The notes under the pieces: model-generated | Database searches by the model: none | What the model was told of the DNA's origin: nothing | Seen by the model: only the letters and a program-made list of their open reading frames with translations | Assembly: GCA_934668875.1 (NCBI GenBank) | Contig: CAKUON010000009.1 | Location: forward strand, 62,001-126,000 | Direction of reading: 5' to 3' | From: an uncultured Collinsella sp. | GTDB lineage: Bacteria > Actinomycetota > Coriobacteriia > Coriobacteriales > Coriobacteriaceae | DNA length: 64,000 bases | Shown: piece after piece, positions 14,195-22,860 of the stretch | Numbering within the stretch: the first letter of the stretch is position 1 | How the letters are laid out: the number at the start of each line of letters is the position of its first letter | Program-made: the position numbers and the translations under genes

Positions 14195-15823
14195 CTAGCC
14201 TCGAACTTCTTCGAGCATCTGCTTTGCATGGGCCAGGCTTGCCTCCGATTGGTCGCCGCTCAGCATACGGGCGATCTCGGCGGTACGCGCTTCGCCGGTT
14301 ACCTCGTCCAAATGCGTCTGGGGAACATCGCCCGGCTCCTTGCTGACAACATAATGCTTGTCGGCCATGACGGCGACTTGCGCCAAGTGGGTTACGACAA
14401 TCACTTGATGCGTAGCGGCAAGATCGGCCAGCACACCAGCAAGAGCACGAGCCGTGGAGCCGCCGACACCGGCATCGACCTCGTCAAATACCAGTGTGTC
14501 GACGCCGTCAGCATTACCCAAGACCACCTTGCTCGCCAGCATGACGCGGCTGAGCTCGCCGCCCGAGGCAATGCGGCGCAGGGGACGCGGCGTCAAGCCG
14601 GCACCGCTGCGATACAAAAGCTCGTAGCTCGAAGGACCCGCAGGTGTCCACTCAGCGCGAGGAAGATCGCGGGACTCCCAGACCAGCTCAGCGCCGCCCA
14701 TCTCCAGGCGCGCCATTTGGCGACCAACCTCGTGGCAGAAGCGCGGGGCCGCCGTATTGCGAGCGCGCTTAAGCGCCTTGGCAGCGGCAAACAACTCGCG
14801 CTCAGCAGCACCAAGGGATTCACGCGCCTTTTTGATCTGTTCATCGCCATCATCGACCAGGGACAACAGTTCTTGCGAGCGATTGCGCATGGCAAAAACA
14901 TCGTCCATAGTGGGACCCCACTGACGCAACAAGCCCTTGAGGTCGGAATACCGCTCACGCATGCGAGCGAGCTCGCGCGGGTCGAAGGCGACGCCATCGC
15001 GATAGGCACGAAGCTCGTTCGCGCTATCCTCAAGGGAGATACAGGCATCCGAAAGCGCATCGGCAATGTCGCCCAGTTTGCGATCGACGGTAGCCATACG
15101 GGAAAGCTCTGCCACGGCGCTGTTCACGGCATCGAGCGCTCCCCCTTCGGCGGCAAGCGATGCATGTGCCTCATTGGCCGTCGCCACCAAGACCTCGGCG
15201 TGCTCCGAGCGCGGCAGCAGTTCCTCGAGTTCCTCATACTCGCCCGGCTTGGGATCGACCTCGCCGATGCGCTCGAGGGCAAAGCGCGCCTCCTCGACAC
15301 GGCTCCCCTGCGCACGCGAGGCTTCCTCCACACGGCGAAGCTCCTTGGCGGCGTCACGCGAAGCCTTAAAACAGGCGCGATACTTCTCGAGCGCCTCAAG
15401 CGCTGCGCGCCCAGCCCAGGCATCGACCAAGGCAACATGATGCACCGGATCGAGCAAGCGCTGGTGCTCGTGCTGACCACAAAGATCCATCATCACGCCG
15501 ACGCGCTCCGAAAGCTCACGCACGCTGGCGATACGGCCGTCAATTTTTACGCGACTGCGGCCCTCGGCAGAAAGGCTGCGCTGTACGGTGAACCCCTCCG
15601 TGTCGTGCGGGCCATCGAATAGGCGCGCCTCGACGCTCGCCAGCGCCTCTCCCTCGCGCACGGTCGACGAATCTGCGCGCTCGCCCAATATGAGCTTGAG
15701 CGCCGAGAGCAGCGCGGTCTTGCCGGCACCGGTCTCGCCGGTCAGGACAGTCAGGCCGGCACTCGGCACCAGCGTCGCCTCGCGAATGAGTGCAATGTTG
15801 GAGACCTGCAGCTCATCGATCAT
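14195..15823 (-). CDS. recN: DNA repair protein RecN
   Basis: 542-residue SMC-like ATPase of double-strand break repair. Walker A GETGAGKTALL is at residues 29-39. Two long coiled-coil arms follow (about 150-370). The C-terminal ATPase half has the signature IASGGELSRVMLA and Walker B TLVFDEVDAGVGG near residue 425, then VIVVTHLAQVAVMAD. The ATG at 15823 has GGAG six bases upstream and gives MIDELQVSNIALI, the standard RecN start. It overlaps the end of nadK by 11 bases, so the two are coupled. It is the last gene of the large minus-strand array. No LexA-type box is apparent directly in front of it. Confidence 0.95.
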   Translation of the reverse strand: MIDELQVSNIALIREATLVPSAGLTVLTGETGAGKTALLSALKLILGERADSSTVREGEALASVEARLFDGPHDTEGFTVQRSLSAEGRSRVKIDGRIASVRELSERVGVMMDLCGQHEHQRLLDPVHHVALVDAWAGRAALEALEKYRACFKASRDAAKELRRVEEASRAQGSRVEEARFALERIGEVDPKPGEYEELEELLPRSEHAEVLVATANEAHASLAAEGGALDAVNSAVAELSRMATVDRKLGDIADALSDACISLEDSANELRAYRDGVAFDPRELARMRERYSDLKGLLRQWGPTMDDVFAMRNRSQELLSLVDDGDEQIKKARESLGAAERELFAAAKALKRARNTAAPRFCHEVGRQMARLEMGGAELVWESRDLPRAEWTPAGPSSYELLYRSGAGLTPRPLRRIASGGELSRVMLASKVVLGNADGVDTLVFDEVDAGVGGSTARALAGVLADLAATHQVIVVTHLAQVAVMADKHYVVSKEPGDVPQTHLDEVTGEARTAEIARMLSGDQSEASLAHAKQMLEEVRG

Positions 15824-16673
15824 GACGCACTCCATAGAACACGCGGCTCACCGAGTTATAGAAGCTCTCAGGGCCATAGTCGAGCAGCAGCACATCGCCG
15901 GGACCGCGGCGCACAGCCACGCTCTCAACCGTGCCGTCGCAGGTAATAAACTGTCCGTCGATGGCAATGGCCGGCACACTCGGGCGATCATCGGACATAA
16001 AGATCTCGACGACATCACTCGGCGAGGTCAAAAAAGCGCGAGCCTGAATGGTATGCGGGGCGATGGGCACACAGACCATGCCCGTATAGTCAGGACTCAC
16101 GATGGGGCCACCGGCACTGAGCGCGTAACCCGTAGAGCCAGTCGCCGTCGACACGACGACACCGTCACCGCGCAGGCGATCGATATGATGGCCGGACACC
16201 GTGATGTCAAACTCAACCATATCGGAAAGGGGGCCGCGCGTAAGTGCCATATCGTTGAGGGCAAACGTGCGCACGACATCCTTCGTGCCGTCTTCGCGCA
16301 CGGACACGATATCCGCGGCGATGGTGGCGCGGCGGCTCACGTGGAGCTCGCCGGACAGGGCATCGCTCACGACCTGCAGAATGTCGCGCTCCTCGGGGCT
16401 CGCAGCAGTTAAAAAGCCCAGGTGACCATAGGAAAGACCAAGGATAGGAATCTCGCGATGGTTGAGGATGCGGGCAGCGCGCAGCAACGTACCGTCGCCG
16501 CCGAGCGTAATGACCAGATCTGAGCCGTCAATATCAGGCGTGCTTTGAATCTTCGATCGCTGATCGGCCGCCCATGCGACCTCGTAGCCCTGGCGCGAAA
16601 GCCAAAGCTCGAGCATCAGGCCGCTCTCGACCGCCTCTTGCTTGTAGTAATTGGGAACCAGAAAAACCTTCAT
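15813..16673 (-). CDS. nadK: NAD kinase
   Basis: 286-residue cytosolic kinase making NADP from NAD. The diagnostic GGDG motif is at residues 58-61 (ITLGGDGTLLRAAR), followed by the NE/D-type region (FALNDMALTRG) and the glycine-rich TGSTGYALSAGGPIV motif of the family. Length is typical. It overlaps the upstream tlyA stop by 4 bases (ATGA) and the downstream recN start. The gene set tlyA-nadK-recN is a common actinobacterial and firmicute operon. Confidence 0.95.
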   Translation of the reverse strand: MKVFLVPNYYKQEAVESGLMLELWLSRQGYEVAWAADQRSKIQSTPDIDGSDLVITLGGDGTLLRAARILNHREIPILGLSYGHLGFLTAASPEERDILQVVSDALSGELHVSRRATIAADIVSVREDGTKDVVRTFALNDMALTRGPLSDMVEFDITVSGHHIDRLRGDGVVVSTATGSTGYALSAGGPIVSPDYTGMVCVPIAPHTIQARAFLTSPSDVVEIFMSDDRPSVPAIAIDGQFITCDGTVESVAVRRGPGDVLLLDYGPESFYNSVSRVFYGVRHDR

Positions 16674-17473
16674 AGCGTTGCAGCTTTCTCGCTCAAAGCC
16701 GATACCTGGGATTGCAGCTCATCGTCGGCTCGCTCCCCGGGGACAAACCTTGTGCCGTACAAGAAAAACTCAACGTTGCCCTTAGCACCATGGATGGGCG
16801 ACACGCACACGTCAAGCGGGAACAGGCCCTTGGCGGCAAATAGCTCAGTCGCCGCCACGAGCGTATCGCGGCGGACGGCGGGGTCGGACACGATACCGCC
16901 CTCGCCCACCAGCGCAGCCGGCGCCTCAAACTGGGGCTTTACGAGCGTGCAGAACGAACCCGAAGGCTTCAGGCACGCCAGCACGGCGTCGATGATATTC
17001 GCGATGCTGGTAAACGAGACATCGCACACAGCCAGGTCGATGGCGCCGGCATAGCCAAGCTCAGGCAGCTGCGTCACATTGGTGCGCTCATGGAGCGTCA
17101 CGCGCTCGTCTTGGCGCAGCGACCAATCGAACTGGGCGCGACCCACATCGACCGAAACGACCGTAGCGGCGCCACGCTTGAGCAGGCAATCGGTAAAACC
17201 GCCCGTAGAACAGCCCACATCGAGGCAAGCAAGGTCCGTCGGATCAATCCCAAACGCATCGAGTGCGCCCTCAAGCTTGAGCCCGCCGCGCCCCACGTAG
17301 GGAATACGGCCCTTCACGTGCAGGGGCAGACCGGGCGTCACCTTAAGGCCCGGCGAGGTCAAACGCTCACCACCGCTCGAGACCAAGCCGGCCATAAGAG
17401 TGCGAAGGGCATCCGCGCGATCGGCGCAGATGCCCTGTGAAATCAGTTCGTCATCAAGACGCACGCGTTTCAT
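16670..17473 (-). CDS. tlyA: TlyA-type rRNA (cytidine-2'-O)-methyltransferase
   Basis: About 267 residues. An N-terminal S4 RNA-binding domain (residues 1-60, KRVRLDDELISQG then YVGRGGLKLEGAL) precedes an FtsJ/RrmJ-type methyltransferase with the SAM motif CLDVGCSTGGFTDCLL near residue 80. In known TlyA proteins this modifies 16S and 23S rRNA and affects capreomycin sensitivity. The start is uncertain: ATG at 17473 gives the family-like MKRVRLDDEL, while ATG at 17482 and TTG at 17485 add three or four residues; none has a strong binding site. The stop overlaps nadK (ATGA). Confidence 0.92.
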   Translation of the reverse strand: MKRVRLDDELISQGICADRADALRTLMAGLVSSGGERLTSPGLKVTPGLPLHVKGRIPYVGRGGLKLEGALDAFGIDPTDLACLDVGCSTGGFTDCLLKRGAATVVSVDVGRAQFDWSLRQDERVTLHERTNVTQLPELGYAGAIDLAVCDVSFTSIANIIDAVLACLKPSGSFCTLVKPQFEAPAALVGEGGIVSDPAVRRDTLVAATELFAAKGLFPLDVCVSPIHGAKGNVEFFLYGTRFVPGERADDELQSQVSALSEKAATL

Positions 17474-17508
17474 GAATGCCATCAACCATTCGTATCCGGA
17501 GATGCGGC

Positions 17509-17748
17509 CTAGCTATCCTGGGATTCGTTTGCCGCATCCTCATCGTATTCCTGCTCGAGCTTATCGGCCTCACGCGGCGTCAACTCAAACTTGTCGACCA
17601 TATCGACCGCGCGGGAGCCCAGCTCAATCGCTTCGTCAAACAGATCGAGTGAACGCTCCAAGGAGGTATCCTTGGAGCGAACGGTAGCGATAATCTGGTC
17701 CAGACGGTCCGAGATCTCGTCAAAGTTGCGGACAGAACCCTCTGGCAT
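17509..17748 (-). CDS. xseB: Exodeoxyribonuclease VII small subunit
   Basis: 79 residues with the XseB pattern NFDEISDRLDQIIATVR, LERSLDLFDEAIELG and an acidic tail. XseB forms long helical assemblies with XseA to degrade single-stranded DNA into oligonucleotides. GAGGAG lies upstream of the ATG. It sits three bases after nusB and 35 before tlyA, in the usual xseB-tlyA-nadK-recN order. The large subunit gene xseA, often adjacent, is not in this window. Confidence 0.93.
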   Translation of the reverse strand: MPEGSVRNFDEISDRLDQIIATVRSKDTSLERSLDLFDEAIELGSRAVDMVDKFELTPREADKLEQEYDEDAANESQDS

Positions 17749-17750
17749 GA

Positions 17751-18335
17751 CTACTCCTCGACGGAGTCGACGACGGCCTCAGCAGCGTCCGCATCCTCGG
17801 CCAGCACACCAGCCTCAGCCTGGGCAACCGCAACCTTAGCGGCAGCCTCGGCAGCCTGGGCCTCCTCGCGTGCGCGATCCTCGGCCAGCAGCTCCTGGTA
17901 CAGGTCCTCGCCCGGCAGCTCCTCGCTGCGAGCGATCTTGCCCAGTACGCCGTTGACAAACGATGCGGACTGGTCGGTACCGTAAGCCTTGGCAAGTTCG
18001 ACGGCCTCGTTGATCACGATGGCGTCGGAGACCTCCTCGTCGGTGAGGAAACGCATCTCATAGACGGCGATACGCAGCAGATTGCGGTCGGCGCCGGGCA
18101 TGCGCATAAGATCCCAGTTCTTGGCAACGGAGCGCAGAGCGCAGTCAATGCGGTCGATATGCTCGTAGGCACCGCGGCACAGCTCCAACGCATAGGGGTC
18201 GAGGGGACCCTTCGAAATCAGGAAATCGCCCTCGAGGACGCGCTCGAGCGGGCTGTCCGTGGCCTCGGCCTGGAACAGCAGCTGCAGCGCCTGACTGCGG
18301 GCAAGCGTGCGCCCGCGATAAACCTTAAGGCTCAA
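17751..18335 (-). CDS. nusB: Transcription antitermination factor NusB
   Basis: 194 residues. The NusB helical core occupies about residues 8-140 (RTLARSQALQLLFQAE, NLLRIAVYEMRFLTDEE, VVINEAVELAKAYG-type region, FVNGVLGKIA). NusB with NusE binds boxA of rRNA leaders and supports antitermination. The protein has an unusual tail of about 50 residues rich in Ala and Glu (AQAAEAAAKVAVAQAEAG) not found in the minimal family. The frame starts with TTG at 18335 preceded by AAGGAG at six bases; no ATG is available nearby. Confidence 0.93.
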   Translation of the reverse strand: MSLKVYRGRTLARSQALQLLFQAEATDSPLERVLEGDFLISKGPLDPYALELCRGAYEHIDRIDCALRSVAKNWDLMRMPGADRNLLRIAVYEMRFLTDEEVSDAIVINEAVELAKAYGTDQSASFVNGVLGKIARSEELPGEDLYQELLAEDRAREEAQAAEAAAKVAVAQAEAGVLAEDADAAEAVVDSVEE

Positions 18336-18338
18336 AGG

Positions 18339-18701
18339 TTACTCCTTGGGGAAAACGAGGCCGTCGATGCAAACGTCAACGCGCTCGACCTCAACGCCCA
18401 CCTGGGCATCGATGGCGGCGACCACGGCGGCGCGAACGGCCTCGGCGAGTTTCTTGAACGGATAGCCAAAGAACACCACGACACGCACGGTGAGTGCGAG
18501 CTTGTCACCGACGACCTCGGCCTCGACCGCCGGCTCGGAAGCCGGGGCCTTGGACGAGAGCATCATGGAGACAAGGTTGGTGGCAAGGTCCTTGACGCCA
18601 ACGGAGGCGATGCCCTCGACATCCGACACGGCGCGCGAGACGATGGCGGTCAGAACATCGGGCGAAATGCCGATGCCGTCAATCTTAATTTCCTGGGGCA
18701 T
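18339..18701 (-). CDS. Asp23/Gls24-family envelope stress response protein
   Basis: 120-residue Asp23 (DUF322) domain protein: GIGISPDVLTAIVSRAVSDVEGI at the start and VRVVVFFGYPFKKLAEAVRAA in the middle match the family core. Members are small, abundant and membrane-associated, and help keep envelope homeostasis. Here it lies between efp and nusB, exactly where many Gram-positives have it. AGGAGG precedes the ATG. Confidence 0.92.
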   Translation of the reverse strand: MPQEIKIDGIGISPDVLTAIVSRAVSDVEGIASVGVKDLATNLVSMMLSSKAPASEPAVEAEVVGDKLALTVRVVVFFGYPFKKLAEAVRAAVVAAIDAQVGVEVERVDVCIDGLVFPKE

Positions 18702-18725
18702 GAGTCCTCCTAGAAGAGTTGGTTG

Positions 18726-19289
18726 CTAGACGCGGGAGACGAACTTGCCGTCGCGGGTGTCAACCTTGATGACCTCGCCCTCGTTGAGGTACATGGGGAC
18801 CTGGATGACAGCGCCAGTGTCGATCGTGGCCGGCTTGGTGGAACCCTGGACGGTGTCGCCCTTAAAGCCCGGGTCGGTCTGGACGATGGTGGTCTCGATG
18901 AACATCGGCGGGGTCACACCCATGAGCTCATCGTCGGCGAAGAGCAGCTGGCAGATGTCGTTCTCGCGCAGCCACTTGGAGTTCTCGCCCACCATGTCCT
19001 CGGGAACGGGGACCTGCTCATAGGACTCGTTGTCCATGAAGATGTAGTCGGTGCCATCGTTGTAGAGGTACTGGAACTCACGGGTGGTGAGCATGACGCT
19101 CTCGAACTTGGTACCGGCGTTGCAGGTGTTCTCGACGACGCGGCCGCTCTTGATGTCGCGGGTCTTGTAGCGCACAAACGCGCCGCCCTTGCCCGGCTTG
19201 ACGTGCTGGAACTCGACGATGGTATAAACTTTGTCCTTAATACGGAGACCGAGGCCGTTCTTGAAGTCGGCGGTAGAAATGGTAGGCAT
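18726..19289 (-). CDS. efp: Translation elongation factor P
   Basis: 187 residues in three beta domains. EF-P rescues ribosomes stalled at polyproline stretches. The tip loop reads HVKPGKGGAFVR with lysine at residue 34, the position that is modified in lysine-type EF-Ps. The central EFQYLYNDG and C-terminal GASVQVPLFI-like region (here GAVIQVPMYLNEGEVIKVDTR) match the OB domains. The ATG at 19289 is preceded by AAAGGT; 11 extra residues in the longer frame are unsupported. No EpmA/EpmB or YmfI modifier gene is visible nearby. Confidence 0.96.
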   Translation of the reverse strand: MPTISTADFKNGLGLRIKDKVYTIVEFQHVKPGKGGAFVRYKTRDIKSGRVVENTCNAGTKFESVMLTTREFQYLYNDGTDYIFMDNESYEQVPVPEDMVGENSKWLRENDICQLLFADDELMGVTPPMFIETTIVQTDPGFKGDTVQGSTKPATIDTGAVIQVPMYLNEGEVIKVDTRDGKFVSRV

Positions 19290-19382
19290 AGCGACCTTTC
19301 TTCTTATGGGCAGAACGCACAAGCGTCCAAATTACATACGACCGAAATTATACACTTGCAGACGGCGCCTGCAGCGAGCGCA

Positions 19383-19424
19383 TAAAAAGAGAACGCGGGG
19401 CGCCCGAAACATTCCGGACGCCCC
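19383..19424 (-). terminator. Terminator between pepQ and efp
   Basis: On the minus strand GGGGCGTCCG pairs with CGGGCGCCCC around a short loop, and TTTTTAT follows after six bases. It lies 25-65 bases after the pepQ stop, so efp probably has its own promoter. Confidence 0.65.
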
Positions 19425-19449
19425 ACCCCAAACTATCTACCGAAGTAAA

Positions 19450-20580
19450 TTAGCAATCGATGACGTGGAGGTCATGCGGGGTCTTGGTGAAGGGCTCGTA
19501 ACCGTTCTCGGTGACGACACCGTAGTCTTCCAGGCGCACGCCGCCCACGCCCGGCAGGTAGACGCCGGGCTCCATGGTGACAACCGAGCCGATCTCGATG
19601 GTGTTCTTGCTGCGGTTGAAGTTGGGCAGCTCGTGGATGTCGATGCCCACGCCGTGGCCCAGGCCATGGTTGTAGTAATCGCCATAACCGGCATCGCCAA
19701 TGATCTTCTTGGAGAGCTTGTAGATGTCGTTGCCCTCGACGCCCGGATGGATGGCGGCGACGCACTCCTCGTGCGTGCGGCGCACGAGCGCATAGAGGTC
19801 AAGCTGCTCGGGCGTTGGCTCGCCCATCACGACGGTACGCGTCATATCGGAACGATAATCGCAGTAGCCCGCGCCGTAATCCATGAGGACGAAGTCGCCC
19901 TTCTCGATCACGCGGTCGCTCGGGACGGCATGCGGGTTGGCGGTGTTGGGACCACTCGCCACGATGGAGCCAAAGGCCAGGCTGTCGGCGCCGTTGGCAA
20001 ACATAAAGTTCTCGAGCTCGTTGCGGACCTGTTTCTCGGTCATGCCGGGCTTAATAAAGCCGAGCATGTGCTGGAAGGCGGCGTCGGTGATCGACTGCGC
20101 ATGGCGCATGAGCTCGATCTCCTCGGCATCCTTGATGGCGCGCATCTTACGGATGTCGTCATGCATCAGCGGCAGCATGCAGGCGACGGAGCGATCCTCG
20201 AGGCCACGCTGGATGCCCTGGTAGAAGTTGATCTGCATGTCGTCCTCGACGGCGCAGACGCGGCACTTGTTAGCCGCGATCTTGCCGGCGACCCAACCGG
20301 GGATGGTGCCCTCGTCCATGTCGTAAACCCAGGGGCTGCCGGCGAGCGTGTTCTCCTCAAAGCTGTTGAGATAGCGCGAGTCGGTATGGAACAGGCACTG
20401 GTCGGCCGTAATAAACGCAGCGTGCGGGAACTCGAAGGTGTAGTCGAAGACACCCTTCACGCCCGTAAGCCAACGAAGGTTGGCCTCGTCGCGCACCACG
20501 ATAGCGTCGTAGCCGCGCTCGACCATCAGGGCGCGGACACGCTCGATACGACCGGCAGGACCGGCAGCAAACTCAGACAT
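19450..20580 (-). CDS. pepQ: M24-family Xaa-Pro aminopeptidase/dipeptidase
   Basis: 376-residue cytosolic metallopeptidase of the pita-bread fold that cleaves X-Pro bonds. The N-terminal creatinase-type domain (residues 1-135) is followed by the catalytic domain with all five metal ligands in order: DYGAGY, SDMTRTV, GHGVGIDIHE, MEPGVYLPG and RLEDYGVV. Length fits PepP/PepQ of Gram-positives. AAAGGA precedes the ATG. It lies between aroB and efp, the conserved actinobacterial location. Confidence 0.92.
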   Translation of the reverse strand: MSEFAAGPAGRIERVRALMVERGYDAIVVRDEANLRWLTGVKGVFDYTFEFPHAAFITADQCLFHTDSRYLNSFEENTLAGSPWVYDMDEGTIPGWVAGKIAANKCRVCAVEDDMQINFYQGIQRGLEDRSVACMLPLMHDDIRKMRAIKDAEEIELMRHAQSITDAAFQHMLGFIKPGMTEKQVRNELENFMFANGADSLAFGSIVASGPNTANPHAVPSDRVIEKGDFVLMDYGAGYCDYRSDMTRTVVMGEPTPEQLDLYALVRRTHEECVAAIHPGVEGNDIYKLSKKIIGDAGYGDYYNHGLGHGVGIDIHELPNFNRSKNTIEIGSVVTMEPGVYLPGVGGVRLEDYGVVTENGYEPFTKTPHDLHVIDC

Positions 20581-20677
20581 GCAGATTCCTTTCTTGATGT
20601 CTCAATAAAGACGGGACGGGCCTCAACCGAACTACAGAATCGCGCGCGATCCGTAACCGATTGGAAACCCGCCCCTC

Positions 20678-20706
20678 AACATGATACGAAAGACGATGGA
20701 TGTCAA
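20678..20706 (-). promoter_or_regulatory. Candidate promoter of pepQ
   Basis: A perfect -35 TTGACA is at 20701-20706 on the minus strand. The hexamer 17 bases away is CATGTT; a better-looking TATCAT is only 14 bases away. It lies in the 132-bp gap after the aroB-like gene. Confidence 0.4.
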
Positions 20707-20712
20707 TAAATC

Positions 20713-21822
20713 TTAGAGAAGTTCCTTGCGAGAAGCCAAGTAGGCCTGGGCATGGCGCTCGAGAACCTCATCCTCGACATTCGTCAGGCGAATGGCGCCA
20801 AGTGCCGCGGGCAGCGGCAACATGCTGCGGTTCGAGCGTGCAAACTGCTGCTTGCGGAACTCCTCGACAAAAGCAGCGGGCTCCAGACCAAAGCCGAGCT
20901 CCTCAATACCAAAGTCCTCTAGGCAGTCGTCGACCTCAAAGACGTAATCGATATCGAAGTCGCAGGCATCATGGGCAAGGCGCGCCTCAAAACGCATGCC
21001 CTCGGACAGCAGCTGGTACGCGGGGACCTGCGCCGCGGCATCGCCCAGGCAGGCGCGCAGCGTGCGCTCCCCCGTCTTACCAAAATCGAGTGCATGGCGG
21101 GCGCTCGGGTTCGTGGCCATCAGTACGTCCTTGCGCGCGGTCTGGGACCACTGCACGGCATTGACGAGCGCGACCTCCTCGCCCGCGAGAATCTCGGGAA
21201 CGGTCTCGGTGAACTGGTTCCAACGCGACTTGCTGCTCGAAAGCATGGTGCCCACGAGCACGGCATAGCCACGCTTGAGGTCCTCGGGGTCGGCCTCACG
21301 AACAAGGTCGAGGTCGCACGCGACCAAGCCCGGCTCGGGACGGAACGCGATGGCGGGAAGCGCATTGGCCGCGGAAGCCACGAGCGGCTCCATAGTCGTC
21401 GCGACCGTGAGCATGGCATCGAAGGTTGTCGGCAGCAGGGCGCACTCGGTGCGACCACACCACTGGTTGGCGCACCAGCAAACGACCGAGCAGGTCGCCG
21501 CATCGCCGACGGCGACAACAAGATCGTCGCAGGTAATGCCGTTAGCCGACAGGGTACCAAAGACGACATCGGCATCGGCCAGCGTGGCACCGCCAGGCGA
21601 AACCTCGAGGCTGAGTTGCGACACGGCAAAACCGGCATCGACCAGCGCATGCTCGACAGCCTCGCCAAAACGCTCGGATGTAGCGTCGTTCCAAACCACC
21701 ATCGCGCGCTTAGGCTTGCCCACAGCCGAGGCAAACATGCGCGGCAGCTCCTCGAACGCGCCCAATCCGACGCGGACATCGACACTGCGGTGTTGGAAAT
21801 TGATAAGTTGACGGCGAATCAT
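20713..21822 (-). CDS. 3-dehydroquinate synthase-fold protein lacking catalytic and metal residues (AroB-like)
   Basis: 369 residues, collinear with AroB over its whole length but degenerate. The NAD-binding SLGGG-ATD-AGF-AA-RG block is replaced by VAVGDAATCSVVCWCANQW; the following PTT is kept (LLPTTFDAML). The GGKTGIN loop with catalytic lysine is gone (TTMEPLVASAANALP). The AEVVK helix that gives the metal-binding Glu reads AVLVGTML. The GHTLGHAIE motif reads FGKTGERTLR, and HGAAVSVG reads YQLLSEGMRF. All three zinc ligands are therefore replaced, while the reading frame is intact and the start is fused to aroK (ATGA). The extended frame to 21855 is not needed. Function is unknown: a pseudoenzyme, an enzyme with other chemistry, or a gene in slow decay. 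Confidence 0.75.
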   Translation of the reverse strand: MIRRQLINFQHRSVDVRVGLGAFEELPRMFASAVGKPKRAMVVWNDATSERFGEAVEHALVDAGFAVSQLSLEVSPGGATLADADVVFGTLSANGITCDDLVVAVGDAATCSVVCWCANQWCGRTECALLPTTFDAMLTVATTMEPLVASAANALPAIAFRPEPGLVACDLDLVREADPEDLKRGYAVLVGTMLSSSKSRWNQFTETVPEILAGEEVALVNAVQWSQTARKDVLMATNPSARHALDFGKTGERTLRACLGDAAAQVPAYQLLSEGMRFEARLAHDACDFDIDYVFEVDDCLEDFGIEELGFGLEPAAFVEEFRKQQFARSNRSMLPLPAALGAIRLTNVEDEVLERHAQAYLASRKELL

Positions 21823-22352
21823 AGCAGTCCACGCTCCAAAAGCATCTCGGCACAAACGTAGGAAACGTCCTCGAAGGACTTATTGCGAATATCAAGGGTA
21901 ATATCGGCGGCCTGGCGATACAGCGGACGACGGTGCTCAAACAGGCACGCCGCGTGCTCGGGCGAACGGAAATCGGGCCGGGTATCGGAGCGGCGAATCT
22001 GGCGCATCGAATCCTCAAAGTCGCCTTCGAGGTACACGCACGTACCCATCTCGTGCATCAGCTCAATATTCACCGGCGTCTCGACGATACCGCCCCCGCA
22101 CGAAACCAGCAGGCTGCGCTCGCTTTGGAGTGAACGGAGCGCCGAGGTCTCGAGCTCACGAAAGCGATCCTCGCCCTCAGTCTCAAAAATCTCGGTCACC
22201 GACTTGCCACACCGGCGCACGACCAGACGGTCGGTATCGATGAATCGGCGCTTGAACATGGTGCCGACGTTGCGCGCGAGCGTCGACTTCCCCGCGCCCA
22301 AAAAGCCGATAAAGAAGATGTGGTCGCAGCCGTGTTTGGTGTGCTGGGACAT
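21819..22352 (-). CDS. aroK: Shikimate kinase
   Basis: 177-residue NMP-kinase-fold enzyme phosphorylating shikimate. Walker A GFLGAGKST is at residues 16-24, the shikimate-binding Asp motif IDTDRLV at 38-44, an Arg in EDRFRELE near 63, the SCGGGIV loop at 84-90 and a lid-type RRPLYRQ near 145. These key residues look intact, in contrast to the next gene. The stop overlaps the AroB-like ATG. In other actinobacteria aroE and aroC precede aroK here; both are absent and a yqeG-type HAD gene takes the place. Confidence 0.88.
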   Translation of the reverse strand: MSQHTKHGCDHIFFIGFLGAGKSTLARNVGTMFKRRFIDTDRLVVRRCGKSVTEIFETEGEDRFRELETSALRSLQSERSLLVSCGGGIVETPVNIELMHEMGTCVYLEGDFEDSMRQIRRSDTRPDFRSPEHAACLFEHRRPLYRQAADITLDIRNKSFEDVSYVCAEMLLERGLL

Positions 22353-22360
22353 GGCGAGAC

Positions 22361-22858
22361 CTACTCCTCGCAGGGAAGGTCGCGCAGGGCCCGGCGCTCA
22401 AAGATACGGAAGATCTGCGTATACCACAAGTCCTGAGTGGCCTGCGGCTTAACCAGGATGGTGTCGACACCGGCGAAATTGCCGCTCCACACGTCCGTGT
22501 AGAGTTGGTCGCCGATCAGCACGGTCTCATCGGCCGTCGCGCCCAGGCGCTTAAGACCGGCCTTGAGAGCAAACGGCGCCGGCTTCATAGCGTGGCTGAT
22601 TGCCTCGAGCCCCAGCTCGCGCGCCGATGCCATGACCTGGTCGCGATGCCAGTTGTTGGACACCATGCACAGCTTAAAGCCCTTGGCATGGGCGGCTTTG
22701 AGCCAAGCGGAAACCGCGGCGGGAACCTGCTCGGTATCGCGCGGAACCAGAGTGTTATCACGGTCGAGCAAAATGGCTCGCTTGCCGTCGGCCCACAGGG
22801 TATCGAGGTCGATGCGGTCAACCGAGGCAACATATCGTTTGGGGCTAAAAATCCTCAT
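22361..22858 (-). CDS. YqeG-family HAD-type phosphatase
   Basis: 165-residue HAD IIIA hydrolase. Motif I LLDRDNTLVP gives the nucleophile and acid Asp pair (D-x-D), motif II is MVSNN, the lysine is in MKPAPFALKAGL and motif IV is LIGDQLYTDVWSG. YqeG-family proteins are predicted phosphatases, phosphatidylglycerophosphatase-like in several lineages. The ATG at 22858 gives MRIFSPKRYV; the longer frame starts with TTG and adds four residues. It lies two bases after the mltG stop, in one operon with mltG and aroK. Confidence 0.88.
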   Translation of the reverse strand: MRIFSPKRYVASVDRIDLDTLWADGKRAILLDRDNTLVPRDTEQVPAAVSAWLKAAHAKGFKLCMVSNNWHRDQVMASARELGLEAISHAMKPAPFALKAGLKRLGATADETVLIGDQLYTDVWSGNFAGVDTILVKPQATQDLWYTQIFRIFERRALRDLPCEE

Positions 22859-22860
22859 GA

